DNA of 64,000 bases from AG-339-G14 sp902553315 (GTDB lineage Bacteria; Pseudomonadota; Gammaproteobacteria; Magnimaribacterales; AG-339-G14): contig CACDKN010000001.1 of the NCBI GenBank assembly GCA_902553315.1, positions 124,001 to 188,000 of the forward strand. The letters are read 5' to 3'. This document shows positions 6,829 through 15,005 of the stretch, piece by piece. Position numbers and translations under genes: made by a program. Each line of letters starts with the position of its first letter. Positions within the stretch are counted from its first letter, which is position 1. The notes under the pieces are model-generated. The model was given only the letters and a program-made list of their open reading frames with translations, made no database searches and was not told the origin of the DNA.

Positions 6829-7836
6829 ATGAAACAAATTCAACTTAGCAAGCCAGGTGGTTTAGACAATTTAAAGATAATTGAAACCGATAATCCCAGT
6901 TTAAATTCTGATGAGGTTTTATTAAAAGTATCTGCGAGTAGTTTGAATTATCACGATCTTATGGTGGCTTTAGGCTTAATTCCTACCGAAGATAAAAGAG
7001 TACCGCTTTCAGACGCTGCAGGAGAAATCGTCGAAATTGGTAATGAAGTCACTAAATGGAAATCTGGCGATCAAGTTATGAGTATGTGTTTTCCAAATTG
7101 GGTTTCTGGAGCTCCTAAATATGAACTTTTGAGTTTTATTGGCGATAACCAAGACGGTTATGCTACCGAATACATCGCTATACCTGAAACGGCCTTAACT
7201 AAGATTCCAAACAATCTTAATCTTAAAGAAGCAGCTACCCTGCCTTGTGCCGGACTGACGGCTTGGAGAGCATTAGTTGACGAAGGTAAATTAAAAGCGG
7301 GTGAATCTGTTTTAGTTCAAGGAACAGGAGGAGTCTCTGTCTTCGCTTTGCAATTAGCAAAAACTTACGGTGCAACCGTTATTGCTACTTCGTCCAGTGA
7401 GGAAAAATTGGAAAAATTAAAAGCCTTAGGAGCTGATCATTTGATCAACTACAAGACTCATCCAGAGTGGGGCAAAGAAGTCTTAAAGCTTACTAATAAT
7501 GAAGGCGTAGACCATGTAGTGGAAGTAGGTGGCGCCGGGACTTTTAGTGAGTCCGTTCGTTGCACTAAACTTGCGGGACATATCGCTTTGATTGGTGTTT
7601 TAAGCGGCCCTTCGGTAAGCGAAATTATTTTACCGAGAATTTTTTTGAAACAAATCAGACTCAGTGGCATTGCAATGGCGAATCAAGATTCACAAATAGC
7701 GATGGTGGATTATTTAGAAAAAAATGAAATTAAACCTGAAATTAGTGACAGCTTTGAATTAGCAGACTTAGCGGCTGCTTTTCAGCATCAAATTGACAAC
7801 AAACACTTTGGGAAAATTTCAATTGATATCGGTTAA
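6829..7836 (+). CDS. zinc-type NAD(P)-dependent alcohol dehydrogenase / quinone oxidoreductase (MDR family)
   Basis: 335 residues. N-terminal GroES-like domain with SSLNYHDLMVALG (around 37-49) and SDAAGEIVEIGNEV. The nucleotide-binding domain has GTGGVSVFALQLAK (around 165-178) and ATSSSEEKLEKLKALGADH, the usual NADP-binding fold of medium-chain dehydrogenases. The zinc-binding cysteines of classical alcohol dehydrogenases are not evident, so it may be a zinc-free reductase of quinones or enones. Substrate cannot be read. A near-perfect Shine-Dalgarno precedes the ATG, indicating strong translation. It is followed by the DUF3604 gene after 51 nt. Confidence 0.8.
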   Translation: MKQIQLSKPGGLDNLKIIETDNPSLNSDEVLLKVSASSLNYHDLMVALGLIPTEDKRVPLSDAAGEIVEIGNEVTKWKSGDQVMSMCFPNWVSGAPKYELLSFIGDNQDGYATEYIAIPETALTKIPNNLNLKEAATLPCAGLTAWRALVDEGKLKAGESVLVQGTGGVSVFALQLAKTYGATVIATSSSEEKLEKLKALGADHLINYKTHPEWGKEVLKLTNNEGVDHVVEVGGAGTFSESVRCTKLAGHIALIGVLSGPSVSEIILPRIFLKQIRLSGIAMANQDSQIAMVDYLEKNEIKPEISDSFELADLAAAFQHQIDNKHFGKISIDIG

Positions 7837-7887
7837 CCCCTATGCGAGTATTTATCTTAGAAATGCTAAATAACTTGGGGAGTTGAA

Positions 7888-9933
7888 ATGAAAAAAGTAA
7901 TTCTGTTTCTTTCGATATTCGTGCTTGTCAGCTGCACCGATGAGTCTTTGAACATTATCGACACGCCCATCAGCAAAGTTAAAGACCCTAACGCTGACTA
8001 CAACGAATTGAGGAACACTTACTTCGGTGACACTCATGTGCATACCAAGCATTCTTTTGACGCATACTTATTCGGTACTACCGGTTCTCCCGCTGATGCT
8101 TACGGGTACGCGCGAGGCGAAACAGTTAAACACCCAGCCGGTTTTGATATGAAATTAGTCGAGCCATTAGATTTTTACATGGTTTCGGATCACGGATTTT
8201 TTATGGGGATGATGGAAGCCTACGCCGATACATCAACAGATGCTTCTAAGAGTCCCGGAGCTGAAGTGTTTCACGACATGAATGCGCCAGAAAACCTGAC
8301 CATTGAAAATGGTGCTTCTAGACTTAACACTTTCGCATCAACATTAAGAACCTTTTTTCTAAACCCAAGATCTTATTTTGATCCAGAGCTTTGGCGTGCA
8401 ATCTTGACCAATAATTTGGCCCGAGGTCTGAAAATTTACGATCACGACGTGCACCTTTCGGCTTGGGCAGATGTGGTAAAAGCTGCAAACGATGCTTACG
8501 ATCCGGGAAATTTCACGACTTTCATAGGGTACGAATTTACAACTTCAACTGATGTTGCCAATGAAAACTTACATCGAAACGTCATGTTTAAATCGTCGAG
8601 CGCGCCAGAAAGACCTTACACGAGGATTGATTCTATTAATCCAGAAGACTTATGGAATTGGATGGACAAAATCAGAGAGCAAGGTATTGATAGCATTGCT
8701 TTCCCTCACAACAGTAATGGCTCCAATGGGCAAATGTTTGAAATGGAAACTTTTTATGGCGAGCCATTATCGAAAGAATATGCAGCTTTAAGGATGAGAA
8801 ATGAGCCGATCGTGGAAATGACTCAGGTCAAAGGAACGTCCGATACTCATCCACTTCTATCTCCCAACGATGAATGGGCAGATTTCGAAATCATGAACCA
8901 AAGAATTGGAAGCATTCCTCCTGCGTTTAGTTTTCCGGGGGGTAGTTACGTCAGGGATGCCTACGTAAGAGGGTTGATGTCAAATCAGTTTGGGACTGGT
9001 AACCCCTACAAATTTGGTCTGATCGGAGCCAGTGACACTCATGTAATTGGCGCCGGTTTAAGAGAAGAAAATTACTGGTCCAAAATCGGGTTAGTAGATG
9101 CTGATCCTCGAGCAAGAGGTTCTATTCCAGTTGCAGACGAAGATAGAGATCTTGTTCCCAACCGAGGAGGCGTTTCCTTTCAAGAATTTGAACAAGGAAG
9201 TTATGTGATTGGTGGTTTAGAAAACTGGGGAGCTTCTGGTTTAGCCGGAGCTTGGGCAGAAGAAAACACTAGAGAATCAATTTTTAATGCTTTTCGAAGA
9301 AAAGAGACCTTTGCAACTTCTGGACCAAGAATATCGGTTAGGTTCTTTGGTGGTTATGACATTGATCAACTTAGTTTTAGTGATGAAAACGTTATTAAAT
9401 CTGCATACGAAGTTGGTGTGCCAATGGGAGGAGACTTACTTGAAAAAGAAACCGATAAAGCACCAAGTTTTTTAATTTGGGCTCAGAGAGACGTAAATGG
9501 AGCCCCGCTTCAGAGGGTTCAAATAATCAAAGGTTCTATCAGTAGAGGAGACTCTACTCCAACGGAAGAAGTTTACGATGTTGCCTGCTCCAATGGTTTG
9601 CAAGTTGATCCAACGACTAATCGTTGTCCTGACAATGGTGCCCGAGTTGACATTGAGACATGCGCCATATCTCAAAATACTGGCTCAGCTGAGTTAAAAG
9701 TAATTTGGACAGATCCAGATTTTGATAAAAACGATAGCGCTTTCTATTACATCAGAGTACTTGAAAATCCAACTTGTCGCTGGTCTACTTGGGATGCAAT
9801 TCGAGCAGGCTTTAAACCTAAAGAAGATCTACACGAAACTATTCAAGATAGAGCTTGGAGCTCGCCGATTTGGTACACTCCAAACGATGCTGAAAATCCT
9901 CCGCCCATAAGGATAAATGCTGAAAGACTTTAA
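7888..9933 (+). CDS. DUF3604 lipoprotein
   Basis: 681 residues. The lipobox VLVSC puts the lipidated cysteine at residue 16, so it is anchored to a membrane facing the periplasm or outside. The rest is a full DUF3604 domain: YFGDTHVHTKHSFDAY (HxH at 50-52) and FYMVSDHGFFMG, which look like the metal site of PHP-type hydrolases, plus GASDTHVIGAG later. The biochemical activity of DUF3604 is not established; the metal-binding pattern suggests a hydrolase. A GGGGAG Shine-Dalgarno supports the start. It leads an operon with a PpiC-type isomerase and a HupE-like transporter, an association I recall from other marine Gammaproteobacteria. Confidence 0.85.
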   Translation: MKKVILFLSIFVLVSCTDESLNIIDTPISKVKDPNADYNELRNTYFGDTHVHTKHSFDAYLFGTTGSPADAYGYARGETVKHPAGFDMKLVEPLDFYMVSDHGFFMGMMEAYADTSTDASKSPGAEVFHDMNAPENLTIENGASRLNTFASTLRTFFLNPRSYFDPELWRAILTNNLARGLKIYDHDVHLSAWADVVKAANDAYDPGNFTTFIGYEFTTSTDVANENLHRNVMFKSSSAPERPYTRIDSINPEDLWNWMDKIREQGIDSIAFPHNSNGSNGQMFEMETFYGEPLSKEYAALRMRNEPIVEMTQVKGTSDTHPLLSPNDEWADFEIMNQRIGSIPPAFSFPGGSYVRDAYVRGLMSNQFGTGNPYKFGLIGASDTHVIGAGLREENYWSKIGLVDADPRARGSIPVADEDRDLVPNRGGVSFQEFEQGSYVIGGLENWGASGLAGAWAEENTRESIFNAFRRKETFATSGPRISVRFFGGYDIDQLSFSDENVIKSAYEVGVPMGGDLLEKETDKAPSFLIWAQRDVNGAPLQRVQIIKGSISRGDSTPTEEVYDVACSNGLQVDPTTNRCPDNGARVDIETCAISQNTGSAELKVIWTDPDFDKNDSAFYYIRVLENPTCRWSTWDAIRAGFKPKEDLHETIQDRAWSSPIWYTPNDAENPPPIRINAERL

Positions 9934-9949
9934 TTATCTTTAAAGAGCA

Positions 9950-10759
9950 ATGTTTCGAAAAATTTTTATTTTTCTTTCAATAGGAGCGGTCATCTTGGGC
10001 TTGGATCTTATCTACTCCACCTTAAAAGATGAGAAATTAATTTTTATTTCAGAAGAGGAGGTCTATAGCTTAATGAACTCATGGGCGCTTCAAGTCGGAA
10101 GAAACCCCAATCCTAAAGAAGCGAAAGCTGTCATAGACAACCTCATTGAAGAAGAGATTCTCTATCGCGAAGCCTTAAGATTAGGCCTTGATGCGAACGA
10201 TCAAATCATTAAGAGACGACTTGCGCAAAAGCTAATGTTTCTAAAGCAAGAATCTAGGGGAGAAAAAATAACAGATGAAGAGCTTAAAGATTTTTACGTC
10301 CAGAATGAAGAAAAATATTTAATTCCAAAGCAGTACGATTTTACTCACATCTTCTTTGCAAAGGATAACGACGGAGCTCAGCGAGCTAAGATTGCCTTTG
10401 ATGAAATTAAAACAACAGAAAACTTAAAGGGCGATGTTTTTTTTCTAGGAAAAAATTTCACCAATAAGAGTGCAATTGAATTGAGGAAAGATTTCGGTAG
10501 AGATTTTTCAATGGCTTTTGAAACTATTGAACAAAATATTTGGTCAAAGCCAATAAAGTCAACCTATGGAAGTCATTTAATCAAAATAATCAGTATTAGA
10601 GATGCGCGCCTGCCAAAACTTGAAGAGATTAAACCCAGAGTAATAGTCGATCTTAATTTACAAAAAAAAGATTCAGCTCTATCAGAATACATTCAAGAGC
10701 TAAAAGAAAATTACGAAGTAGTGATTAGTCGGGGTTTGCAAGAAACTTACAATGAATAA
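9950..10759 (+). CDS. periplasmic PpiC/SurA-type peptidyl-prolyl isomerase
   Basis: 269 residues with an N-terminal membrane anchor (residues 4-24). A SurA-N-like helical part follows (VIDNLIEEEILYREALRLGL), then a parvulin domain that begins around residue 125 with YDFTHIFFAKD and ends near SKPIKSTYGSHLIKI, the typical 'S-x-x-G-x-H-L-I-K' end of the rotamase fold. It probably folds exported proteins, perhaps its DUF3604 neighbour 16 nt upstream. The parvulin domain is somewhat shortened (around 130-218), so catalytic activity is not certain. Its end overlaps the HupE-like gene by 8 nt. Confidence 0.8.
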   Translation: MFRKIFIFLSIGAVILGLDLIYSTLKDEKLIFISEEEVYSLMNSWALQVGRNPNPKEAKAVIDNLIEEEILYREALRLGLDANDQIIKRRLAQKLMFLKQESRGEKITDEELKDFYVQNEEKYLIPKQYDFTHIFFAKDNDGAQRAKIAFDEIKTTENLKGDVFFLGKNFTNKSAIELRKDFGRDFSMAFETIEQNIWSKPIKSTYGSHLIKIISIRDARLPKLEEIKPRVIVDLNLQKKDSALSEYIQELKENYEVVISRGLQETYNE

Positions 10760-11696
10760 AGTGCTCTTGGGTTTGATCTGTGTTGTGCTGGTTTCTCCAG
10801 TATTTTCACACGAATTTAGTCCAGCGCATCTCATTATCGAAGAAGATGAGGACTTTGAATATGAAGTCACTTGGATGTACCCAATCAGAAATCTAGGGCC
10901 AGTCAATCTCACTCTACCCAATGACTGTCGTTCCAACTCTCTTGAGACTTTTCAGGAAAGCAAATACTTGTCTGAAAAAATCTCTCTGCAATGCAGCGAT
11001 TCCATCAAGGGAAAAGATATTTTTATCAAAGGTCTTTCGATTCTGAACGACGCTTTAGTAACAATCAAATTTTTAGACGGCGAAAGATATGAGGGACTGG
11101 TAAGTGTTAAAGATTCAAAGTTGACTGTCCCGGAAGAGGTGCAAGTCTTTCCTACGGGATATTTTATGCTTGGCGTGGAACACTTAATTGGAGGACCAGA
11201 TCATTTGTTATTTGTTTTTGGTTTGTTGTTTATTGTTTTTGGTTGGCAGAATTTAATTAAAACTATCACTGCTTTCACCTTGGCTCATAGCATTACATTG
11301 GGGTTGTCTGTGTTGGAAATAGTCAGTTTACCGTCGGCAACAATTGAAGCGTTAATTGCGCTAACCATCATTTACTTAGCTTTGGAAATAAAAGATGAGA
11401 GAAATAATAAAAGCACGCCTTGGCTCATGGCTTTTGGATTTGGCTTACTGCATGGATTTGGATTTGCCGGCGCGCTAAGTGAAATAGGTATTGCGAATGA
11501 GCAATTGTTGCTCTCTTTATTATTTTTTAATATTGGAATTGAAATTGGCCAATTAATTATGATTCCTTTATTTTTAATTTCAATTTGGCTACTCCAAAAA
11601 GTAAAATTTAATTTTTCTGTTACTAAGCTTTCCTCCTATGCGATTGGAGGGATGGGAAGTTTTTGGTTGATTGAGAGAGTTTTAGGAATATTTTAA
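10752..11696 (+). CDS. HupE/UreJ-family membrane transporter-like protein
   Basis: 314 residues. A signal peptide (ending VFSHE, about residue 20) precedes an extracytoplasmic beta-rich domain (20-135) and then about six to seven membrane helices. The metal-permease signature HX5DH is present in EHLIGGPDHLLF (around 143-150), with FTLAHSITLGLS and LLHGFGFAGAL in later helices. HupE/UreJ proteins move nickel or related divalent metals. The large N-terminal periplasmic domain marks the HupE_UreJ_2 subgroup, whose substrate is unproven. It is translationally coupled to the PpiC gene, and a terminator follows immediately. Confidence 0.8.
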   Translation: MNKVLLGLICVVLVSPVFSHEFSPAHLIIEEDEDFEYEVTWMYPIRNLGPVNLTLPNDCRSNSLETFQESKYLSEKISLQCSDSIKGKDIFIKGLSILNDALVTIKFLDGERYEGLVSVKDSKLTVPEEVQVFPTGYFMLGVEHLIGGPDHLLFVFGLLFIVFGWQNLIKTITAFTLAHSITLGLSVLEIVSLPSATIEALIALTIIYLALEIKDERNNKSTPWLMAFGFGLLHGFGFAGALSEIGIANEQLLLSLLFFNIGIEIGQLIMIPLFLISIWLLQKVKFNFSVTKLSSYAIGGMGSFWLIERVLGIF

Positions 11697-11723
11697 AAAA
11701 GGCTGCCGGAGCAGCCTTTTTTT
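11695..11723. terminator. bidirectional Rho-independent terminator
   Basis: Stem GGCTGC-cgga-GCAGCC with AAAAAA on the left and TTTTTTT on the right. It overlaps the HupE-like stop codon and serves both that gene and the convergent lipoprotein gene. Confidence 0.9.
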
Positions 11724-11729
11724 ATTTAT

Positions 11730-12539
11730 TTAAATCAAAGGAATTTGCCCTGAATTAAAACCATTTGGTTCCTGACATGAAAGAACCTTGTCAAACGCTT
11801 CCTGAATCTCAGGAGCGGTATCTAAGAAATTAGCTAAGCCAGCCTCTCTCATTTCTTTTGATTGATGAAAATTACCCCAAGCCAGATCAAACTCTTCCGT
11901 TTCATAATCTGGAGCCAAAACAACATAAGTGTAAGGCGAGTCTAGTGAGTTTTCGTCTGAAACCAACCAATCTTCAAAATCGTCTATGACTGAAATTAAT
12001 TCGTCAACTCCTTGACCTTCATTGTAAGCGCAGAATTGATATTCTGAAGAAAAAGCAGTCAAGTCAAAAGTACCTAATCCATCTCTACTTCTTCTCACGT
12101 AAGCGTCGAAGGAAAAAGTATCGGCTTTTGATCCGCAAGCAAGAATGTCAGCATTGGCTTCTGCCCAGTCGGCAGTTTTGTCGTAGCCTTCCCAAGTTTC
12201 CCAGCCAGCTTCAGCATCTTCTTTCGAATTCCATAAAAGTTGCCAATAGCCATCTTCTTCCGTTCCTTCAGGCTTTTCTCCTTCGAAACCAATTCCAAAT
12301 GCTTCAACTAAAGTTGAATTTGTCTCGACCAACAAGTCTTGCCATTCCGGAAGCATATCGGTATTAAAATTCTCAGGCGACCAATTTTGGCCTGTGTTAC
12401 ATGGAACGTATTCCATGTAAAATTTTTGGGGATATTCTTCGGATCCAAGATCTGCATAGGTCATTTCTGGTTCAGAACTGCATGCAGAAAAAATGGCTAG
12501 AGTTGCGATCAAAGTTAATATGTATAACTTATTTTTCAT
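11730..12539 (-). CDS. lipoprotein, possible relative of the 2-4 kb secreted paralogues
   Basis: 269 residues with the lipobox IFSAC (lipidated cysteine near residue 20). The mature part is very acidic and Trp-rich (YWQLLW, AGWETWEGY, WAEANADIL). It has two similar halves, each starting with a strand plus cysteine: FYMEYVPCNTGQNWS and EYQFCAYNEGQG. Each half later has an ALACG/LSCQ cysteine. This half-repeat layout and the size resemble the three secreted proteins at 2097-4215, though direct identity is low by eye. It is a single gene with its own GGAGAG Shine-Dalgarno. Function is unknown. Confidence 0.6.
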   Translation of the reverse strand: MKNKLYILTLIATLAIFSACSSEPEMTYADLGSEEYPQKFYMEYVPCNTGQNWSPENFNTDMLPEWQDLLVETNSTLVEAFGIGFEGEKPEGTEEDGYWQLLWNSKEDAEAGWETWEGYDKTADWAEANADILACGSKADTFSFDAYVRRSRDGLGTFDLTAFSSEYQFCAYNEGQGVDELISVIDDFEDWLVSDENSLDSPYTYVVLAPDYETEEFDLAWGNFHQSKEMREAGLANFLDTAPEIQEAFDKVLSCQEPNGFNSGQIPLI

Positions 12540-12637
12540 TTTTACTCTCCGTTAAAATTTAATGAATATTTAGTATCTCTCCAAAAAAGATTGCGATCAA
12601 GCTAGTCGACGCAAGAATTGTGAAAACTAAGAAAAAT

Positions 12638-13495
12638 TTAAAGATTTATTAATGATCTAATTTTTTCCTTCAAAGGCTCTAGATGCGGATTGGGACCATT
12701 TTGGAAAATCTTATTTAGCATTTCTTCGTGATCCGGATAATCTAAAATTCCTTTTTGATAACTTTCTCTGGACTTTAGTTTTTGCCAGTAATTTGAAACC
12801 TTCGGTAATTCTGGCATCTCAAGAATTTGGCCTAACTTCATCTCTTCCAATCTATGAAAACAACTCATTAAATTGATATCTGCGTGACTAAACTCTCCTA
12901 ACAAAAAACTGTCTGGACTGAGATTTTTTTCTAAGTTCACTATTTCTTTTGAGAATCCCTTATAAACTATTGGCCCAATCCTTTTTTTAATCGAAGAAAA
13001 ATACATCATTATAAATGCGCTCTTACGCTCGCGTCGGGGATGCTTAATTAAAATTCTTAATATTGAACTAAACTTTAAATTTTTAATTAGATCCTCAATC
13101 AATCCAGTGGAAAATAAAGGAATTATGGTTCCCAAACTTTTCCCCATCGCCACGCCTTCAGTGACGGTGGTGTCTTGTACCCAGTTTTTTAATTCCTTTC
13201 TTTTTTCCGGATCTTTTGGCCAAAGATTGATGTCGTTGGTTCCATTTAATTCATCAATTCTTTCGATGATGTAAGCACTGTCTCGAATGATTTCTTCGTC
13301 CCACTTTAAAACTGGAACAACTCCAGTGGGATTCACATTTTTTAAAAAGTCATTGGTTAGATTTCCAGCTTCATCGCTATGGTCGCATAATTTTATACGT
13401 TCACTTTCAAAATTTAGACCCTTTTCATAGAGAGCGACTCTCACCATTTGGCTACATAAGGACCAATGAGCATGATACAACTTGAGTTCCGGCAT
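12638..13495 (-). CDS. glutathione S-transferase family protein
   Basis: 285 residues. The thioredoxin-like GST N-domain is clear: LYHAHWSLCSQMVRVALYEKGL (residues 5-26), VNPTGVVPVLKWDEEIIRDSAYIIERIDE, with the cis-proline of GVVPVL and the glutathione gamma-glutamate-binding ESxxI-like segment RDSAYI. An all-alpha C-domain follows (HADINLMSCFHRLEEM). A Ser/Cys pair at residues 12-14 could be the active site. The C-domain is longer than in typical 200-residue GSTs. The substrate is unknown; detoxification is the usual role. No close partner gene. Confidence 0.8.
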   Translation of the reverse strand: MPELKLYHAHWSLCSQMVRVALYEKGLNFESERIKLCDHSDEAGNLTNDFLKNVNPTGVVPVLKWDEEIIRDSAYIIERIDELNGTNDINLWPKDPEKRKELKNWVQDTTVTEGVAMGKSLGTIIPLFSTGLIEDLIKNLKFSSILRILIKHPRRERKSAFIMMYFSSIKKRIGPIVYKGFSKEIVNLEKNLSPDSFLLGEFSHADINLMSCFHRLEEMKLGQILEMPELPKVSNYWQKLKSRESYQKGILDYPDHEEMLNKIFQNGPNPHLEPLKEKIRSLINL

Positions 13496-13570
13496 TTTGA
13501 TTTTTAATAGTTTACTTACAATTTACTTACAAATATCCATTTAATGATATATTAAAATTTTACTAAGCTT

Positions 13571-13957
13571 ATGTTGGATAAAATTTTTCTCACGCTTTTC
13601 GGCCTTGAATGGTTTGGTTTTGGCGTATTGGGTCTTTTTTTTCCTGACATTATCGCCGGAATGCTTGGGGTAACTGCTTATTCGGAATCAAATCTTTATC
13701 TCAACGAAACTCGAGCTCTTTATGCTTTTTTTACTATTCTTGGCCTTATGTCCTTTATAAGTCTGATCAGACCAACCCTTCAAAAAAGAGTTTATTTAAC
13801 TTTTACTATTCTAATGGGTAGCTTTTTAATTGGTAGGCTTTTAAGTTTCGGATTAGATGCAAGTTTCGATGGAACCTCAGCAGCAATTTTTATAAACGAA
13901 TTTATCGTCTTTGCCATTGCTTATTGGCGATACACCCGAAGAGAATTTATTTTTTAA
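13571..13957 (+). CDS. four-helix membrane protein, DUF4345-like
   Basis: 128 residues with four hydrophobic segments (about 5-27, 47-66, 73-92, 101-120). The pattern FFPDIIAGMLG followed by LNETRALYAFFTILGLM, with an N-E-x-R motif, resembles DUF4345 proteins, whose function is not known. The gene is convergent with the hydrolase gene and shares a 4-nt stop overlap (TTAA 13954-13957). It is divergent from the GST gene over 75 nt. Confidence 0.55.
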   Translation: MLDKIFLTLFGLEWFGFGVLGLFFPDIIAGMLGVTAYSESNLYLNETRALYAFFTILGLMSFISLIRPTLQKRVYLTFTILMGSFLIGRLLSFGLDASFDGTSAAIFINEFIVFAIAYWRYTRREFIF

Positions 13958-14895
13958 TCCAATATTTTTGAAATAAAGTCAAAAGCGTCTTTTTTCGCTC
14001 TTCTACGTATTTCCCAGTTTCCTCCAGTCCAAGTACCTAACTTAGCAACTTTTTCAAAAAGTTTAATTCGATCTTCTACCGTATTTCCAGCTAATATTTC
14101 TCCATCATCCGTTTCAAAGGAAATATCTCCCTTGAGATCTATTCTGGCAAATTTTTCTGTATTAGGAGCGATAGAATCCGGCCAATAAGTCTTTGGTTGA
14201 ACTGCGTCGAAACCGTGCAAACCCTCCTCATAAAGAATGTCTTTACAGTTTCCTCCACTCTCGGATATACCTTTAGTTAATTTTTGCGTCAGTGAAAACG
14301 GAGTGTAATCATCCTTGCCGCCAAGAAGATTTAGCATCGGTGCTTTTGACCAGCGCATGTCCTCGGGCCAGTACATTGCTAGTGGGTAATAACTTAGATG
14401 CGAAGCAAATCTTTCACCATTGGGAGCTAACTTTTCTGCTAGCGGCAGCCAGGCTGCGTAAAGCGAAGAAGTGCCGCCCAGACTCCAGCCAGTAATACCA
14501 ATTTTCTTATTATCAATGTCTGGATGTTTTGATAAAAACTTCAAAGCCTCGTATGCATCAGCCATCAACATCGCGTAGGTAACAGAAATTTGATCTTCGG
14601 CGGTATTTGTTACTCCTCTGGCATCAAAACTATCGACTTTAAAAACGGCATATCCTGCTTCCAATAATTGCACCATGAACTCGTGTTGAGCACCGCCCCA
14701 GCCCCCACTGTGATGGACACATACCATACAAGACAATTTGCTGCTAAACTTTTCCGGAAATAATAACCACCCTTGAAGATCTTGCATGGGCGCCTTGTCA
14801 AAATCGTTTATGATCTGGTGAAATTCAAAAGGGTTCGATGACTTATATTCTACGTAACCAAACTCTCCTTTTTTAAAAGTTATATCTTCATTCAT
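13954..14895 (-). CDS. dienelactone-hydrolase-like alpha/beta hydrolase
   Basis: 313 residues. An alpha/beta-hydrolase with the nucleophile elbow GWSLGG (Ser around residue 148), a probable acid in GGKDDYTP and a histidine in EEGLHGFDAV. Strand VCVHHSGGWGG and the sequence YAVFKVDSFDARGV are typical of the dienelactone hydrolase family. No signal peptide is seen, so it is probably cytoplasmic. Substrate cannot be read; an ester or lactone is likely. It is divergent from pckA. Confidence 0.75.
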   Translation of the reverse strand: MNEDITFKKGEFGYVEYKSSNPFEFHQIINDFDKAPMQDLQGWLLFPEKFSSKLSCMVCVHHSGGWGGAQHEFMVQLLEAGYAVFKVDSFDARGVTNTAEDQISVTYAMLMADAYEALKFLSKHPDIDNKKIGITGWSLGGTSSLYAAWLPLAEKLAPNGERFASHLSYYPLAMYWPEDMRWSKAPMLNLLGGKDDYTPFSLTQKLTKGISESGGNCKDILYEEGLHGFDAVQPKTYWPDSIAPNTEKFARIDLKGDISFETDDGEILAGNTVEDRIKLFEKVAKLGTWTGGNWEIRRRAKKDAFDFISKILD

Positions 14896-15005
14896 AAATT
14901 ACTCCCGAGATTTAAATATTACAATTTATGAGTATGATATGACATCTAAATTTGGCATAATAAAAGACCTTTGAGATCGGCCCGATTTTGATTTAAGGGA
15001 GAAAT

